A program made the position numbers and the translations under genes. 57,842 bases of DNA, from assembly GCA_945902775.1 (NCBI GenBank), contig CAMDMY010000007.1, positions 1-57,842 on the forward strand, given 5' to 3'. Origin of the DNA: Chryseobacterium gleum (GTDB taxonomy: Bacteria > Bacteroidota > Bacteroidia > Flavobacteriales_D > Crocinitomicaceae). Positions 1-7,823 of this stretch are shown one piece after another (position 1 is the first letter of the stretch; each line of letters begins with the position of its first letter). The notes under the pieces are model-generated. The model saw only the letters and a program-made list of their open reading frames with translations. It made no database searches and was not told the origin of the DNA.

Positions 1-1116
1 TTTACACTTTTTGAACGCGACAATAGCTTCGATGCCCGGTCACAAGGCTACGGACTTACGTTACAACAAGCGAGTAAAGCAATGGAGGGTTTTGGTATTT
101 TCTCTTTAAAAAACAAAGTCATTTCTACAAGACACGTTGTTCATACACCTGAAGGAAAAATTGTTGGAGAATGGGGAATGCGAAAATGGCTTGATCCAGA
201 CGTGAAAATCAATCCTCGAAAAACCAATATGCACATTGCTCGACAATCGTTAAGAGCATCACTTTTAGAACAACTAGGAGGTGAGCCAAAAGTAAATTGG
301 GGACATCAATTAATTGATTATAAAGAGAATACGCTAGATATAAATTTTCAAGTTGGGGATGCAATTAAAACGTTCAAAGCAGATTTAATTGTAGGTGCAG
401 ATGGTATTAGAAGTACTGTAAGAAAAATTGTAATTGGGGATGAGAAAACACCTTTGCGTTACCTCGGTTGTATCGTTATTTTAGGAATTTGTCCTTTAAG
501 TGCTATTGATGTTATCGATCGTACTTTACTCGATTCAGCAACTGTTTTTCAAACGGCTAATGGAAACGAACGAATCTATGTAATGCCTTTTGATGCTGAA
601 ACTGTAATGTGGCAATTGAGTTTCCCGATGACGGAAGAGGAAGCAAAAGAATTGAGTGCTCAAGGTCAACAAGCATTAAAAGAAGAAGCCATCAAAAGAA
701 CACAATGGCACGAACCAATTCCTCAAATTTTAACAGCTACTAAGGCAGCACAAATTTCAGGTTATCCTGTTTACGACCGAGAGCTTCTGGCGCAAGAATT
801 ACTAGAAAAACATGAAAAAGCAACACTAATTGGAGATGCCGCTCATCCTATGAGTCCATTCAAAGGTCAGGGTGCCAATCAAGCTTTATTAGATGCTTTG
901 ACATTAGCTCGAGCGATTTATAAAGGATGTAATCCACAATCAAACTGGCGAGAAATTGGCATTCGAAAAAGTGTGTTAACTGAATTTGAAACTGAAATGG
1001 TGGAACGAAGTGCGGTGAAAGTAAAAGATTCAGCAGATGCAGCCCAATTTTTACATTCAGAAATCGCTCTTTACGAAGGAAATGAACCTAGAGGAAGATG
1101 TTTGAAACGAAATTAA
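1..1116 (+). CDS. FAD-dependent monooxygenase, 3' part
   Basis: The reading frame is open to the left edge, so the N-terminus with the dinucleotide-binding GxGxxG lies outside; the first ATG at 82 is internal. Visible are the end of the first FAD strand (LFERD), the GADGIRSTVR segment typical of the GD motif, and GDAAHPMSPFKGQGANQALL, the FAD-ribityl-binding motif of the PHBH/TetX/salicylate-hydroxylase-like flavoprotein family. These enzymes hydroxylate aromatic or polyketide-like substrates with NAD(P)H and O2. The substrate cannot be read from the sequence. It is not an obvious kynurenine 3-monooxygenase, although kynurenine-pathway genes lie about 6 kb away. Confidence 0.85.
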   Translation, partial: FTLFERDNSFDARSQGYGLTLQQASKAMEGFGIFSLKNKVISTRHVVHTPEGKIVGEWGMRKWLDPDVKINPRKTNMHIARQSLRASLLEQLGGEPKVNWGHQLIDYKENTLDINFQVGDAIKTFKADLIVGADGIRSTVRKIVIGDEKTPLRYLGCIVILGICPLSAIDVIDRTLLDSATVFQTANGNERIYVMPFDAETVMWQLSFPMTEEEAKELSAQGQQALKEEAIKRTQWHEPIPQILTATKAAQISGYPVYDRELLAQELLEKHEKATLIGDAAHPMSPFKGQGANQALLDALTLARAIYKGCNPQSNWREIGIRKSVLTEFETEMVERSAVKVKDSADAAQFLHSEIALYEGNEPRGRCLKRN

Positions 1117-1138
1117 TTTAAAATCGAAGTCATAACTT

Positions 1139-1277
1139 GTACCTAATAAATTTTATTGGGACCCATAGATTAAAAAAGTGAAGAATTTCGAACTGTTTGA
1201 ATTCCGATTTTTTTTCGGGATGAGTTTTTGAAATTTCACTTTTTTAATCGTGATGGGTAAAATAATTTATTAAGTAC
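1139..1277. repeat. Long imperfect fold-back element in a gene-free gap
   Basis: The 308-base gap 1117-1424 holds no gene. It contains a fold-back of about 140 bases: 1139-1188 pairs imperfectly with 1231-1277 (shared core ACCCAT...GATTAAAAAAGTGAA), with a smaller hairpin ATTCCGA/TCGGGAT at 1201-1221 in the loop. A further short palindrome (CTTTTTGTGG / CCAAAAAG) follows around 1310-1332. This looks like a miniature palindromic element or its remnant; it could also act as a terminator for the monooxygenase gene. Confidence 0.6.
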
Positions 1278-1424
1278 TAGACCTTTTCTTCGAAAGCAAT
1301 ACTTTCTCTCTTTTTGTGGCGATGCCAAAAAGTGAGAAATAATAACCTATCGAAAAATAGTTTTTTATGAATATTATAATGTTAAAATAATTTATTGTAT
1401 ATATTCGTTCTATAAAAACAAAAA

Positions 1425-1934
1425 ATGACACAATATAACTTTCGAAAAGCTACATTATCAGAAATTGATTCAATTTGGGACATTCTTAAACAAGCAATTC
1501 TTCGCAGAAAAATAGATGGTAGTAATCAATGGCAAGATGGTTATCCAAATTTGGAAGTTGTAAAAAAAGACATTGAAAAAGAAGCAGGGTATGTCTTAAC
1601 AGAAAATGAATCAATTGTTGGTTATATAGCTGTTCTGATAAACGACGAACCTGAATATGCAAAAATTGAAGGGAAATGGATAACAAATGGTGATTTTGTA
1701 TTGTATCACCGTGTTGCAATTTCAGAAAGTCATTTAGGAAAAGGATTAGCGAAATTAATGATTACACACATTGAAAAATTCGCACTGGAGAATAACATTA
1801 AAAGCATAAAAGCAGATACGAATTTCGATAATGCTGCGATGCTATCCATATTTGATAAAATGGGATATGAATATTGCGGAGAAGTCTATTTTAGAGGTAG
1901 CCCAAGAAAAGCGTATGAAAAAGTATTAGAATAA
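1425..1934 (+). CDS. GNAT family N-acetyltransferase
   Basis: A 169-residue protein of normal length for a single GNAT domain. It begins with a TEIDSIW-like first helix. The acetyl-CoA loop is the degenerate SHLGKGLAKLMITHIEKFA segment (R/Q-x-x-G-x-G/A type) near residues 100-118, followed by the DTNFDNAAMLSIFDKMGY segment typical of the C-terminal half. It probably acetylates an amine on a small molecule or protein, but the substrate cannot be predicted. It is a single gene, facing the minus-strand pair downstream with only a few bases between them. Confidence 0.85.
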   Translation: MTQYNFRKATLSEIDSIWDILKQAILRRKIDGSNQWQDGYPNLEVVKKDIEKEAGYVLTENESIVGYIAVLINDEPEYAKIEGKWITNGDFVLYHRVAISESHLGKGLAKLMITHIEKFALENNIKSIKADTNFDNAAMLSIFDKMGYEYCGEVYFRGSPRKAYEKVLE

Positions 1935-1943
1935 TATTCATAT

Positions 1944-2672
1944 CTATCCTATCCTTCTCATTCTTTTCCAAGCAATAAGATGACGTTGTTTATACAACCA
2001 AAGACAACCTAAATCCAATCCAAAATAAAAGAAACTGATTCCGCTTGGAGGATTGGCGCTTTTTAGTATATCAAAAATACCAAATGCTGTATCTGGCCAT
2101 TTCCAACAGTGATAACTCGTTCCGATAATCTCTAAAAAAGCGACTACCAGATACATCGTGTAAAAAAAGAGCCTTTCTTTCGGTCTACTTTTGAGAAGCC
2201 ATAAAGTCAGTAAAGTCAAGCCAAAACCAAAAATGTCTGCAGCAAAAATTAAGTAACAAAATGAATAAAGAAAAATGAAAATACCAAATCCCCATTCAAG
2301 TTGGTTTCGATAAATTTTCACGAATTTTTCGCGACAAAAATAAACTGTAACAATGTAGATAATTGCGTGACCAGGAGGCACATAGATAGGAACATTTTTC
2401 AATCGATATTCATACATATCAAAACCTAACGAAAACAAACATTCGCCTGCAATTCCGATGGCCAACGCATAAAGCATTAATTCTTTCGATCGTTTAGTAG
2501 CACGAAAAAATAAACCGAAAAAGACCAACAACATAGCGATATTCGCATACATTTGACCGCCTTTATCCACTTTGATAAAATAAGAACTATCAAAAAACAA
2601 TCCACCAGCAATAAATAACATCAATAAAATCAATGTTTTAAAAGTGGATTGAATCAGATTTTTATTAATCAT
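1944..2672 (-). CDS. Multi-pass membrane protein of unknown function
   Basis: The 242 residues form about seven or eight hydrophobic segments with short loops. Recognisable but uninterpreted elements are VPPGHAIIY in the middle and GTSYHCWKWP towards the end, with several conserved-looking aromatic and His residues inside or next to membrane segments. The start ATG overlaps the stop codon of the upstream ArsC-like gene by one base (TAATG), so the two are almost certainly co-transcribed and translationally coupled. I do not recognise the family and assign no function. Confidence 0.7.
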   Translation of the reverse strand: MINKNLIQSTFKTLILLMLFIAGGLFFDSSYFIKVDKGGQMYANIAMLLVFFGLFFRATKRSKELMLYALAIGIAGECLFSLGFDMYEYRLKNVPIYVPPGHAIIYIVTVYFCREKFVKIYRNQLEWGFGIFIFLYSFCYLIFAADIFGFGLTLLTLWLLKSRPKERLFFYTMYLVVAFLEIIGTSYHCWKWPDTAFGIFDILKSANPPSGISFFYFGLDLGCLWLYKQRHLIAWKRMRRIG

Positions 2673-3025
2673 TAACTATTAAAACTTTTTACAGCCGCAG
2701 CAACGTCTTTTTTAGCATTACCAATAAAAACCTCGTCCCCATTTATCATAAAAGGACGTTTCAAAAAAGTATATTCTTCTAAGATATATTTTCGATAGTC
2801 ATCCTCCATAAGTTGGATTTCATTTAAACCCAACGAACGAAATTTAATCGCACGTTTCGAAAACAAAGCCTCATAAGAACCAACTTTCCCTTTGATCCAA
2901 TCCAATGTGTCACCATCAATATTTTGAATTTTAATATCCTGTAATTCAAAATCATCACCAGGATTAATCTCCTTAATAATCTTCTTGCAAGTATCACAAG
3001 AACTTAAATAATATATCTTTTTCAT
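2672..3025 (-). CDS. ArsC/Spx family thioredoxin-fold protein
   Basis: A 117-residue protein of the arsenate reductase/Spx family. The N-terminal redox motif reads SSCDTCKK (Cys at residues 9 and 12), a CxxC form as in Spx/YffB-type members, and FLKRPFMINGDEVFIGN near the C-terminus matches the cis-proline region of the family. Members reduce arsenate with glutathione or mycothiol, or bind RNA polymerase; the sequence does not decide which. The stop overlaps the start of the membrane protein gene downstream (TAATG), suggesting a two-gene operon. Confidence 0.85.
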   Translation of the reverse strand: MKKIYYLSSCDTCKKIIKEINPGDDFELQDIKIQNIDGDTLDWIKGKVGSYEALFSKRAIKFRSLGLNEIQLMEDDYRKYILEEYTFLKRPFMINGDEVFIGNAKKDVAAAVKSFNS

Positions 3026-3116
3026 CTTATCTTTTTAAACAATTCAGAACCAAGTCTGTGCAAAGCACAACGAAACTAACACCAGTACAAAAGCTAAGTA
3101 AAAATTTTGGAGCAAT

Positions 3117-3176
3117 GACAGGCGACTGAGCAGAATTTACTTGCGAAAGCAATAAATTCGTATCGAAGTCACTGTC
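3117..3176. repeat. Imperfect 28-base hairpin with GAAA loop
   Basis: Bases 3117-3144 pair imperfectly with 3149-3176 around a GAAA loop (GAATTTACTTGC against GCAATAAATTC in the inner part; GACAG against CTGTC at the base). It overlaps the last codons of the secreted protein gene at 3169 and may serve as its terminator on the minus strand, although no clear T-run follows. It includes CGAAGTCACTG, which resembles the TCGAAGT-containing repeats at 6478 and 54212. Confidence 0.5.
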
Positions 3177-4059
3177 CTTGCATGTACTCTTTATTCCTTT
3201 TTCTATCCTCTTCAGAACCTTCGTTACAACTTGTTTTCGATTTTTTCTTTTCAGCTAGAATAATAAATTTCACTTTAAAAAGTACTGGATAATATTTACT
3301 TGAAAACCAATCCAATCTTGCTCCTCCTGATAATCCAACAAGTGGAAGTTGAATACCAGGAATAATGTATGTTCCACGTTTTTTCTTGATACCTAATCCT
3401 AATTCAAGATGAATTTGTGCGACTAATGGTTTATGAAAACTTTGAATTGCAGGAGATTGAACTACAGATGAATACACTTTTTTTCCATCAATGGCTCTGT
3501 AATCAATATTTAAACCCAATCCATTGTCTAAATAATATTTTTGACCGAAATAAATATTTTTATGGGCCGTTGCTCTTCCAGTTACATAGCCATTGTAAAA
3601 TGAACCCTCTGCATGAGAAAATTTCCCATCCGTCAAATACGTTACGTCAGCCGATTCTTTACCGCCTAAAAGTTTAAACCCAACTCCCCAATCATAATAA
3701 CTGATAAAACGAGATTTTAATAACGTTAATTTTGGAGTTCCCATAGGAAAATGAGCCATCCCAATATCAAAAAAAGCACCCACATTTCCTTTAGGATCAA
3801 TTACATAATTGTAAGGTCGCTCAATCGGAACATTAATTGTTTCATTATTGATTCTTGTAAACTGATACGTTAAACCAGCCGAAACTTGAATTCCATAATT
3901 CTTTAAACTTCGCACATCTTGTGGTCCCCCAAAAACATCGCTTCTTTTCACTTTTTTACGATGTGTCAAATCTCTCTGACCAAAAACAGAAAGAGAAACA
4001 AAAGACAAAAGTCCAATAATAAAAAACGCGATTTTAAATCCTTTCCATTTTAGCAACAT
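3169..4059 (-). CDS. Secreted/outer-membrane protein of unknown function
   Basis: The 296-residue product starts with a basic stretch and a hydrophobic segment ending in SVFGQ, a typical Bacteroidota signal peptide cut after residue 27 or so. The mature part is rich in alternating aromatic and glycine residues (e.g. YGIQVSAGLTYQF, GLGLNIDYRAIDG, IHLELGLGIKKK), as expected for a beta-barrel or lipid-exposed strand protein, and ends in a charged Lys/Glu/Asn tail. I do not recognise a named family. It resembles in style, but is not clearly homologous to, the outer-membrane protein at 17558. Confidence 0.65.
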   Translation of the reverse strand: MLLKWKGFKIAFFIIGLLSFVSLSVFGQRDLTHRKKVKRSDVFGGPQDVRSLKNYGIQVSAGLTYQFTRINNETINVPIERPYNYVIDPKGNVGAFFDIGMAHFPMGTPKLTLLKSRFISYYDWGVGFKLLGGKESADVTYLTDGKFSHAEGSFYNGYVTGRATAHKNIYFGQKYYLDNGLGLNIDYRAIDGKKVYSSVVQSPAIQSFHKPLVAQIHLELGLGIKKKRGTYIIPGIQLPLVGLSGGARLDWFSSKYYPVLFKVKFIILAEKKKSKTSCNEGSEEDRKRNKEYMQGQ

Positions 4060-4226
4060 ACCTTAAATTTTAGTTGTTTACAAATATAACGCAAAACGCT
4101 AGAAGATAGTTACAAGTAATATCAACTGTAGTTTGTTAGTAATGTATATGATAATTATCAGTATCCAAAAATTAATCAACTGTTAATGAATTACTTGCTA
4201 ATCTAAAATAATTCTAAATAAGTTTC

Positions 4227-4271
4227 ATGACATTTGTATGACATTTGTAAAGTCTACCGATATTAACTTTG
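4227..4271 (+). promoter_or_regulatory. hemA promoter with tandem 11-mer
   Basis: A Bacteroidota-type promoter: TTTG at 4244-4247, a 16-base spacer, then TAACTTTG (TAnnTTTG consensus) at 4264-4271, 19 bases before the hemA start. The sequence ATGACATTTGT occurs twice back-to-back (4227-4237 and 4238-4248) and the second copy contains the -33 box, so the pair may be a regulator site. Confidence 0.6.
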
Positions 4272-4290
4272 TGTTAAAACAAGATAAAAC

Positions 4291-5517
4291 GTGCTAAATA
4301 ACTTTCATATCATAGCGTTCACACACCGTAATTTAGGTGTTAGCGAAATAGGAAAACTTCACATCGAGGATGTGAAGCAACAAGCACACCTTACAAATTT
4401 AAAGGAATCACTTGATATTCAAGAGTTAATGTTCCTTTCAACTTGTAACCGTGTAGAGTTTATTTTTTGTTCTGATAGAACAACTGACTTTGCATTTTTA
4501 CACCAATTTTTCAAGACATTATATCCAGAATTTGCTGAAGATCAAGTAGATTACTTCGCTGAAAATGCGGATGTATTTTCTAAAATAGAGGCTGTTGAAC
4601 ATATGCTTTGTGTTGCTTCATCGATCGATTCAATGGTAGTTGGTGAAAGAGAAATTATCACGCAAGTAAGAAATGCATTTGAAGCTTCTCGAAAAATGAA
4701 CTTAACAGGTGATTTTATTCGTTTAGTAATTCGTCAAACGATTGAGACTGCAAAAAAAGTATACACAGAAACAAGCATAGCAACAAAACCAGTATCAGTT
4801 GTTTCTCTAGCTTACCATAAATTAAGAGATATGAATATCCATTTGGATGCTCGAATCTTAATCGTTGGGGCTGGAACTACCAATACAAATATGAGTCGTT
4901 TCTTAAGAAAGCACGGATTTAAAAATTTCGTAGTTTTCAATAGAACATTAGCAAATGCTGAAACATTAGCGAAAGATTTAAAAGGGAACGCTTATTCACT
5001 TGAAGATTTACAATCTTATACTAATGGTTTTGATGTCATCATTACATGTACAGGTTCAGAATCACATATCATAACTCCAGAAGTTTACGAACAATTACTT
5101 CAAGGAGAAAAAGATCGTAAAGTAGTGATTGACATAGCGTTACCACAAGATTTAGATCCTAAAGTTCAAGAACAGCACAATGTATCACATATTTCAGTTG
5201 AAGTTTTACAAAAAATTTCAAACGAAAATTTAAAAGAGCGTTCAAAAGAAATACAACACGTTGAAGAAATTATCGCTGATGCAATTTTCGAATTCAAACA
5301 TATTCATAAGGTAAGAGCTGTTGAAATTGCAATGCGTGAAGTTCCTCAAAAAGTAAAAGAAATCAGAGATACCGCTTGTAATGAAGTGTTTAAATCTGAA
5401 TTAGAATTACTGGATGATACTTCACGAGAAGTATTAGATAAAATCATTGGTTACATGGAGAAAAAATACATGAGCGTTCCAATGTTAATGGCAAAAGAAA
5501 TTCTACTTAAAAAATAA
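4291..5517 (+). CDS. hemA: Glutamyl-tRNA reductase
   Basis: Catalyses the NADPH-dependent reduction of glutamyl-tRNA(Glu) to glutamate-1-semialdehyde, the first step of C5-pathway haem synthesis. The 408 residues match the family length. The catalytic cysteine is in LSTCNRVEF (Cys52), the N-terminus carries the FTHRN motif, and the NADPH-binding fold begins at ILIVGAGTTNTNMSRFL (about residues 189-205); the C-terminal dimerisation helix follows. The start is GTG, the only sensible one downstream of the promoter box ending at 4271. It is the first gene of hemA-hemC-hemD. Confidence 0.97.
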   Translation: MLNNFHIIAFTHRNLGVSEIGKLHIEDVKQQAHLTNLKESLDIQELMFLSTCNRVEFIFCSDRTTDFAFLHQFFKTLYPEFAEDQVDYFAENADVFSKIEAVEHMLCVASSIDSMVVGEREIITQVRNAFEASRKMNLTGDFIRLVIRQTIETAKKVYTETSIATKPVSVVSLAYHKLRDMNIHLDARILIVGAGTTNTNMSRFLRKHGFKNFVVFNRTLANAETLAKDLKGNAYSLEDLQSYTNGFDVIITCTGSESHIITPEVYEQLLQGEKDRKVVIDIALPQDLDPKVQEQHNVSHISVEVLQKISNENLKERSKEIQHVEEIIADAIFEFKHIHKVRAVEIAMREVPQKVKEIRDTACNEVFKSELELLDDTSREVLDKIIGYMEKKYMSVPMLMAKEILLKK

Positions 5518-5539
5518 TAAATTTAGACAGTTTCTAAGT

Positions 5540-6442
5540 ATGCAACACATCGTAATCGGATCAAGAGGAAGTGATTTAGCTTTATGGCAAGCACACCACG
5601 TTAAATCTCAATTGGAAAATTTGGGTTGTTCAGTTGAAATCAAAATCATTGTTACACAAGGTGATGCAATTCAAGATTTAAGCTTTGATAAATTAGAAGG
5701 GAAAGGATTTTTCACAAAAGAAATCGAAGTGGCATTAATAAATAAGTCAATCGATTTAGCTGTTCATTCACACAAAGATTTAGAAACAAATCCTCCTGCA
5801 GGATTAATTGTTGCTTGTGTTTCTGAAAGAGAAAATCCTGCTGATTTATTGTTAATTGCAAAATCTGCTGTTGATACAAATAACGAATGGAATTTAAAAT
5901 CGAATGCAATTGTTGGGACTTCTTCTGCTAGAAGAAAATCACAAGTGGTTCGTTTTAGAGACGATGTTGAAATAAAAGATTTAAGAGGAAATGTTCCAAC
6001 TCGAATTCAAAAATTAAGAGACGGACATTACGATGCTATATTATTAGCGAAAGCTGGAGTTGACCGTTTACAAATTGATTTAAGTGAATTTGAAGTGGTG
6101 GTTTTAAATCCGAAAGCCTTCGTTCCCGCTCCTGCACAAGGTGTTTTAGCGCTACAAATTCGTGAAGAAGATAATGCGCTTTTCGATACACTTCAAAAAA
6201 TGAATCATCCAGAAGTACAAAGACGTATCGCTGTTGAACGTAAAGTTCTAAACTTAATGGAAGGTGGTTGTCAATTACCTTTAGGTGTTTATTGCGACGA
6301 TAACGACATCGTTTATGTTTCTCACTCTGATGATTGGACTCAAGGTTCAGCTTGGTACGAATACGATGCTGAAGATTTAGACGGTTTAGCTGAATACATC
6401 GTTGAAGATATTACAGTTGGATTCTCTGACGAAGAAGAATAA
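5540..6442 (+). CDS. hemC: Hydroxymethylbilane synthase (porphobilinogen deaminase)
   Basis: Joins four porphobilinogen molecules into the linear tetrapyrrole hydroxymethylbilane. The protein opens with IGSRGSDLALWQA; the catalytic aspartate is in VHSHKD (Asp80), the arginine-rich cofactor-contact segments include GTSSARRKSQ, and the dipyrromethane cofactor attachment cysteine is in MEGGCQLPLG (Cys244). The 300 residues are normal length. It lies 22 bases after hemA on the same strand, so they form an operon. Confidence 0.97.
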   Translation: MQHIVIGSRGSDLALWQAHHVKSQLENLGCSVEIKIIVTQGDAIQDLSFDKLEGKGFFTKEIEVALINKSIDLAVHSHKDLETNPPAGLIVACVSERENPADLLLIAKSAVDTNNEWNLKSNAIVGTSSARRKSQVVRFRDDVEIKDLRGNVPTRIQKLRDGHYDAILLAKAGVDRLQIDLSEFEVVVLNPKAFVPAPAQGVLALQIREEDNALFDTLQKMNHPEVQRRIAVERKVLNLMEGGCQLPLGVYCDDNDIVYVSHSDDWTQGSAWYEYDAEDLDGLAEYIVEDITVGFSDEEE

Positions 6443-6457
6443 GATTTAATTCATCTT

Positions 6458-6502
6458 CCCCCTTTGGAGGGGGATGACTGAGTTTATCGAAGTCGGGGGA
6501 GG
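6458..6502. repeat. REP-like GC-rich palindrome between hemC and hemD
   Basis: CCCCCTTTGGAGGGGG at 6458-6473 is a strong hairpin, followed by CTGAGTTTATCGAAGTC and a second GGGGGAGG. The reverse complement matches the pattern at 51593-51622 (TCCTCCCC...CCCCCTCC.AAGGGGGAA), and the TGAGTTTATCGAAGT part matches TGAGCTTGTCGAAGT at 54215. It is far more GC-rich than its surroundings. It sits within the hem operon and could affect hemD expression. Confidence 0.7.
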
Positions 6503-6519
6503 ATATATTGTATTTCAAA

Positions 6520-7182
6520 ATGAAACGACCATTATTCATATCTAAAAACGTAAACGAAATTGAGCAATTAATCAACTTCGCTCAAGAAAAGAATATTGAA
6601 CTTATTGCCCATTCATTTTTACAATTCGAAGCAATTTCATTTAAAATCAAATCTTCTTACGATGCCATTTTTTTTGGAAGTCCTAGAGCTGTTGATTTTT
6701 TTCTAGAACAAGAGCAATTAGATTCCTCCGTTTTTATAGGATGTGTAGGAGAAATAACCGCTCAATCGCTACAAGAGAAAGGATATACACCCAATTTCAT
6801 TGGCAAATCAGCTGGAGACACTTCCAAAATTGGATTAGAATTTAAAGAATTAGTACAAGACAAAAAAGTCTTATTCCCACAATCTTCTATCTCTCATCGA
6901 TCCATTGCATCACTATTTCCTCCCGATCAAATAGAAGAAATAAGTATTTATAAAACAGCTACTTATCCTAAAACTATTCCAACCTGTGATTACTATATTT
7001 TCACAAGTCCTTCCAATGTAGATGGATTCCTAATCGAAAATCAATTTCCTTTAGATGCTAAAATAATCGCTTGGGGAAAAACGACCTGCAACTATTTATT
7101 AGAAAAACATCAAACAGTAGAACATACACTTATAAATTCTACAGTTGATGAATTAATTGAATACTTAAAAATAACAACATAA
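6520..7182 (+). CDS. hemD: Uroporphyrinogen-III synthase
   Basis: Closes hydroxymethylbilane, inverting ring D, to give uroporphyrinogen III. HemD sequences are poorly conserved; support comes from the length (220 residues), the position directly after hemA and hemC, and features such as FGSPRAVDFF, VGEITAQSLQEKGY and IFTSPSNVDGFL, which match the two-domain family pattern (SxxAV, TS.SNV). I take ATG 6520 (MKRPLFISKN) as the start; a TTG at 6508 would add four residues and lies against the palindromic repeat. Confidence 0.92.
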   Translation: MKRPLFISKNVNEIEQLINFAQEKNIELIAHSFLQFEAISFKIKSSYDAIFFGSPRAVDFFLEQEQLDSSVFIGCVGEITAQSLQEKGYTPNFIGKSAGDTSKIGLEFKELVQDKKVLFPQSSISHRSIASLFPPDQIEEISIYKTATYPKTIPTCDYYIFTSPSNVDGFLIENQFPLDAKIIAWGKTTCNYLLEKHQTVEHTLINSTVDELIEYLKITT

Positions 7183-7184
7183 AA

Positions 7185-7222
7185 AAAGGGCGAAAAAATA
7201 ATTTTTTCGCCCTTTACAATTT
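7185..7222. terminator. Bidirectional terminator between hemD and haaO
   Basis: Perfect inverted repeat AAAGGGCGAAAAAAT (7185-7199) and its complement (7201-7215), with A- and T-rich flanks on both sides. It follows the hemD stop directly and lies at the end of the converging minus-strand haaO gene, so it can end both transcripts. Confidence 0.85.
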
Positions 7223-7234
7223 TATAAAAATCGA

Positions 7235-7759
7235 TTAAACAAATCGTTCATCCGCTTCCATTACGTGATTACATTTTTTACATGTTCTCATTTCTAATGA
7301 GTTATAATACTCTTTGAACAATGGTAAAAATCCATTTTCAATATCATCTAAACCAAAACGGTATTCTTTTAATTTGTGATTGCATTTCTCGCAGAACCAT
7401 AAAAGTCCATCTTGCATATTTGTTCCTTTACGTACACGCTCGATAACCAATCCAACCGTATTTTCTCCTCTAATTGGTGAATGAGGTGTGTTGCCTGGTA
7501 ATAAGAAAATTTCTCCTTCTTTGATGACGATATCTTTCGGTTCACCATTTTCTTGAATACGTACCAACGCATCTCCTTCAATTTGGTAAAACAATTCTTC
7601 GCTTTCATTGAAATGGTAATCCTTACGTGCATTTGGTCCACCAACAACCATAACGATGAAATCACCTGCTTCTTTGTATAGGCATTTGTTTCCAACTGGT
7701 GGTTTCAATAAATGACGATTTTCGTCAATCCATTTGTGTAAATTAAAAGGAGCTAACAT
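7235..7759 (-). CDS. haaO: 3-hydroxyanthranilate 3,4-dioxygenase
   Basis: Opens the ring of 3-hydroxyanthranilate to the semialdehyde that cyclises to quinolinate, feeding NAD synthesis from tryptophan. The 174 residues have the bacterial layout: a cupin with Fe ligands His49 and Glu55 (DYHFNESEELFYQ) and His93 (TPHSP), then a C-terminal rubredoxin-like metal site from two CxxC pairs (Cys123/126 and Cys160/163). All expected ligands are present, so it should be active. It is 64 bases downstream of the cyclase gene, probably in the same transcript. Confidence 0.95.
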   Translation of the reverse strand: MLAPFNLHKWIDENRHLLKPPVGNKCLYKEAGDFIVMVVGGPNARKDYHFNESEELFYQIEGDALVRIQENGEPKDIVIKEGEIFLLPGNTPHSPIRGENTVGLVIERVRKGTNMQDGLLWFCEKCNHKLKEYRFGLDDIENGFLPLFKEYYNSLEMRTCKKCNHVMEADERFV

Positions 7760-7823
7760 AATTTTAGTTTTTTATAAAAGTAAAAACAATTTGGAAATTT
7801 AACAATACTCACTAATTTTTAAA

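Noticed and set aside
1-1116. Kynurenine 3-monooxygenase, completing a pathway with haaO and the cyclase
   Set aside because: The FAD motif GDAAHPMSPFKGQGANQALL is of the general aromatic/TetX-like type and the characteristic KMO segments are not seen; the genes are also 6 kb apart.
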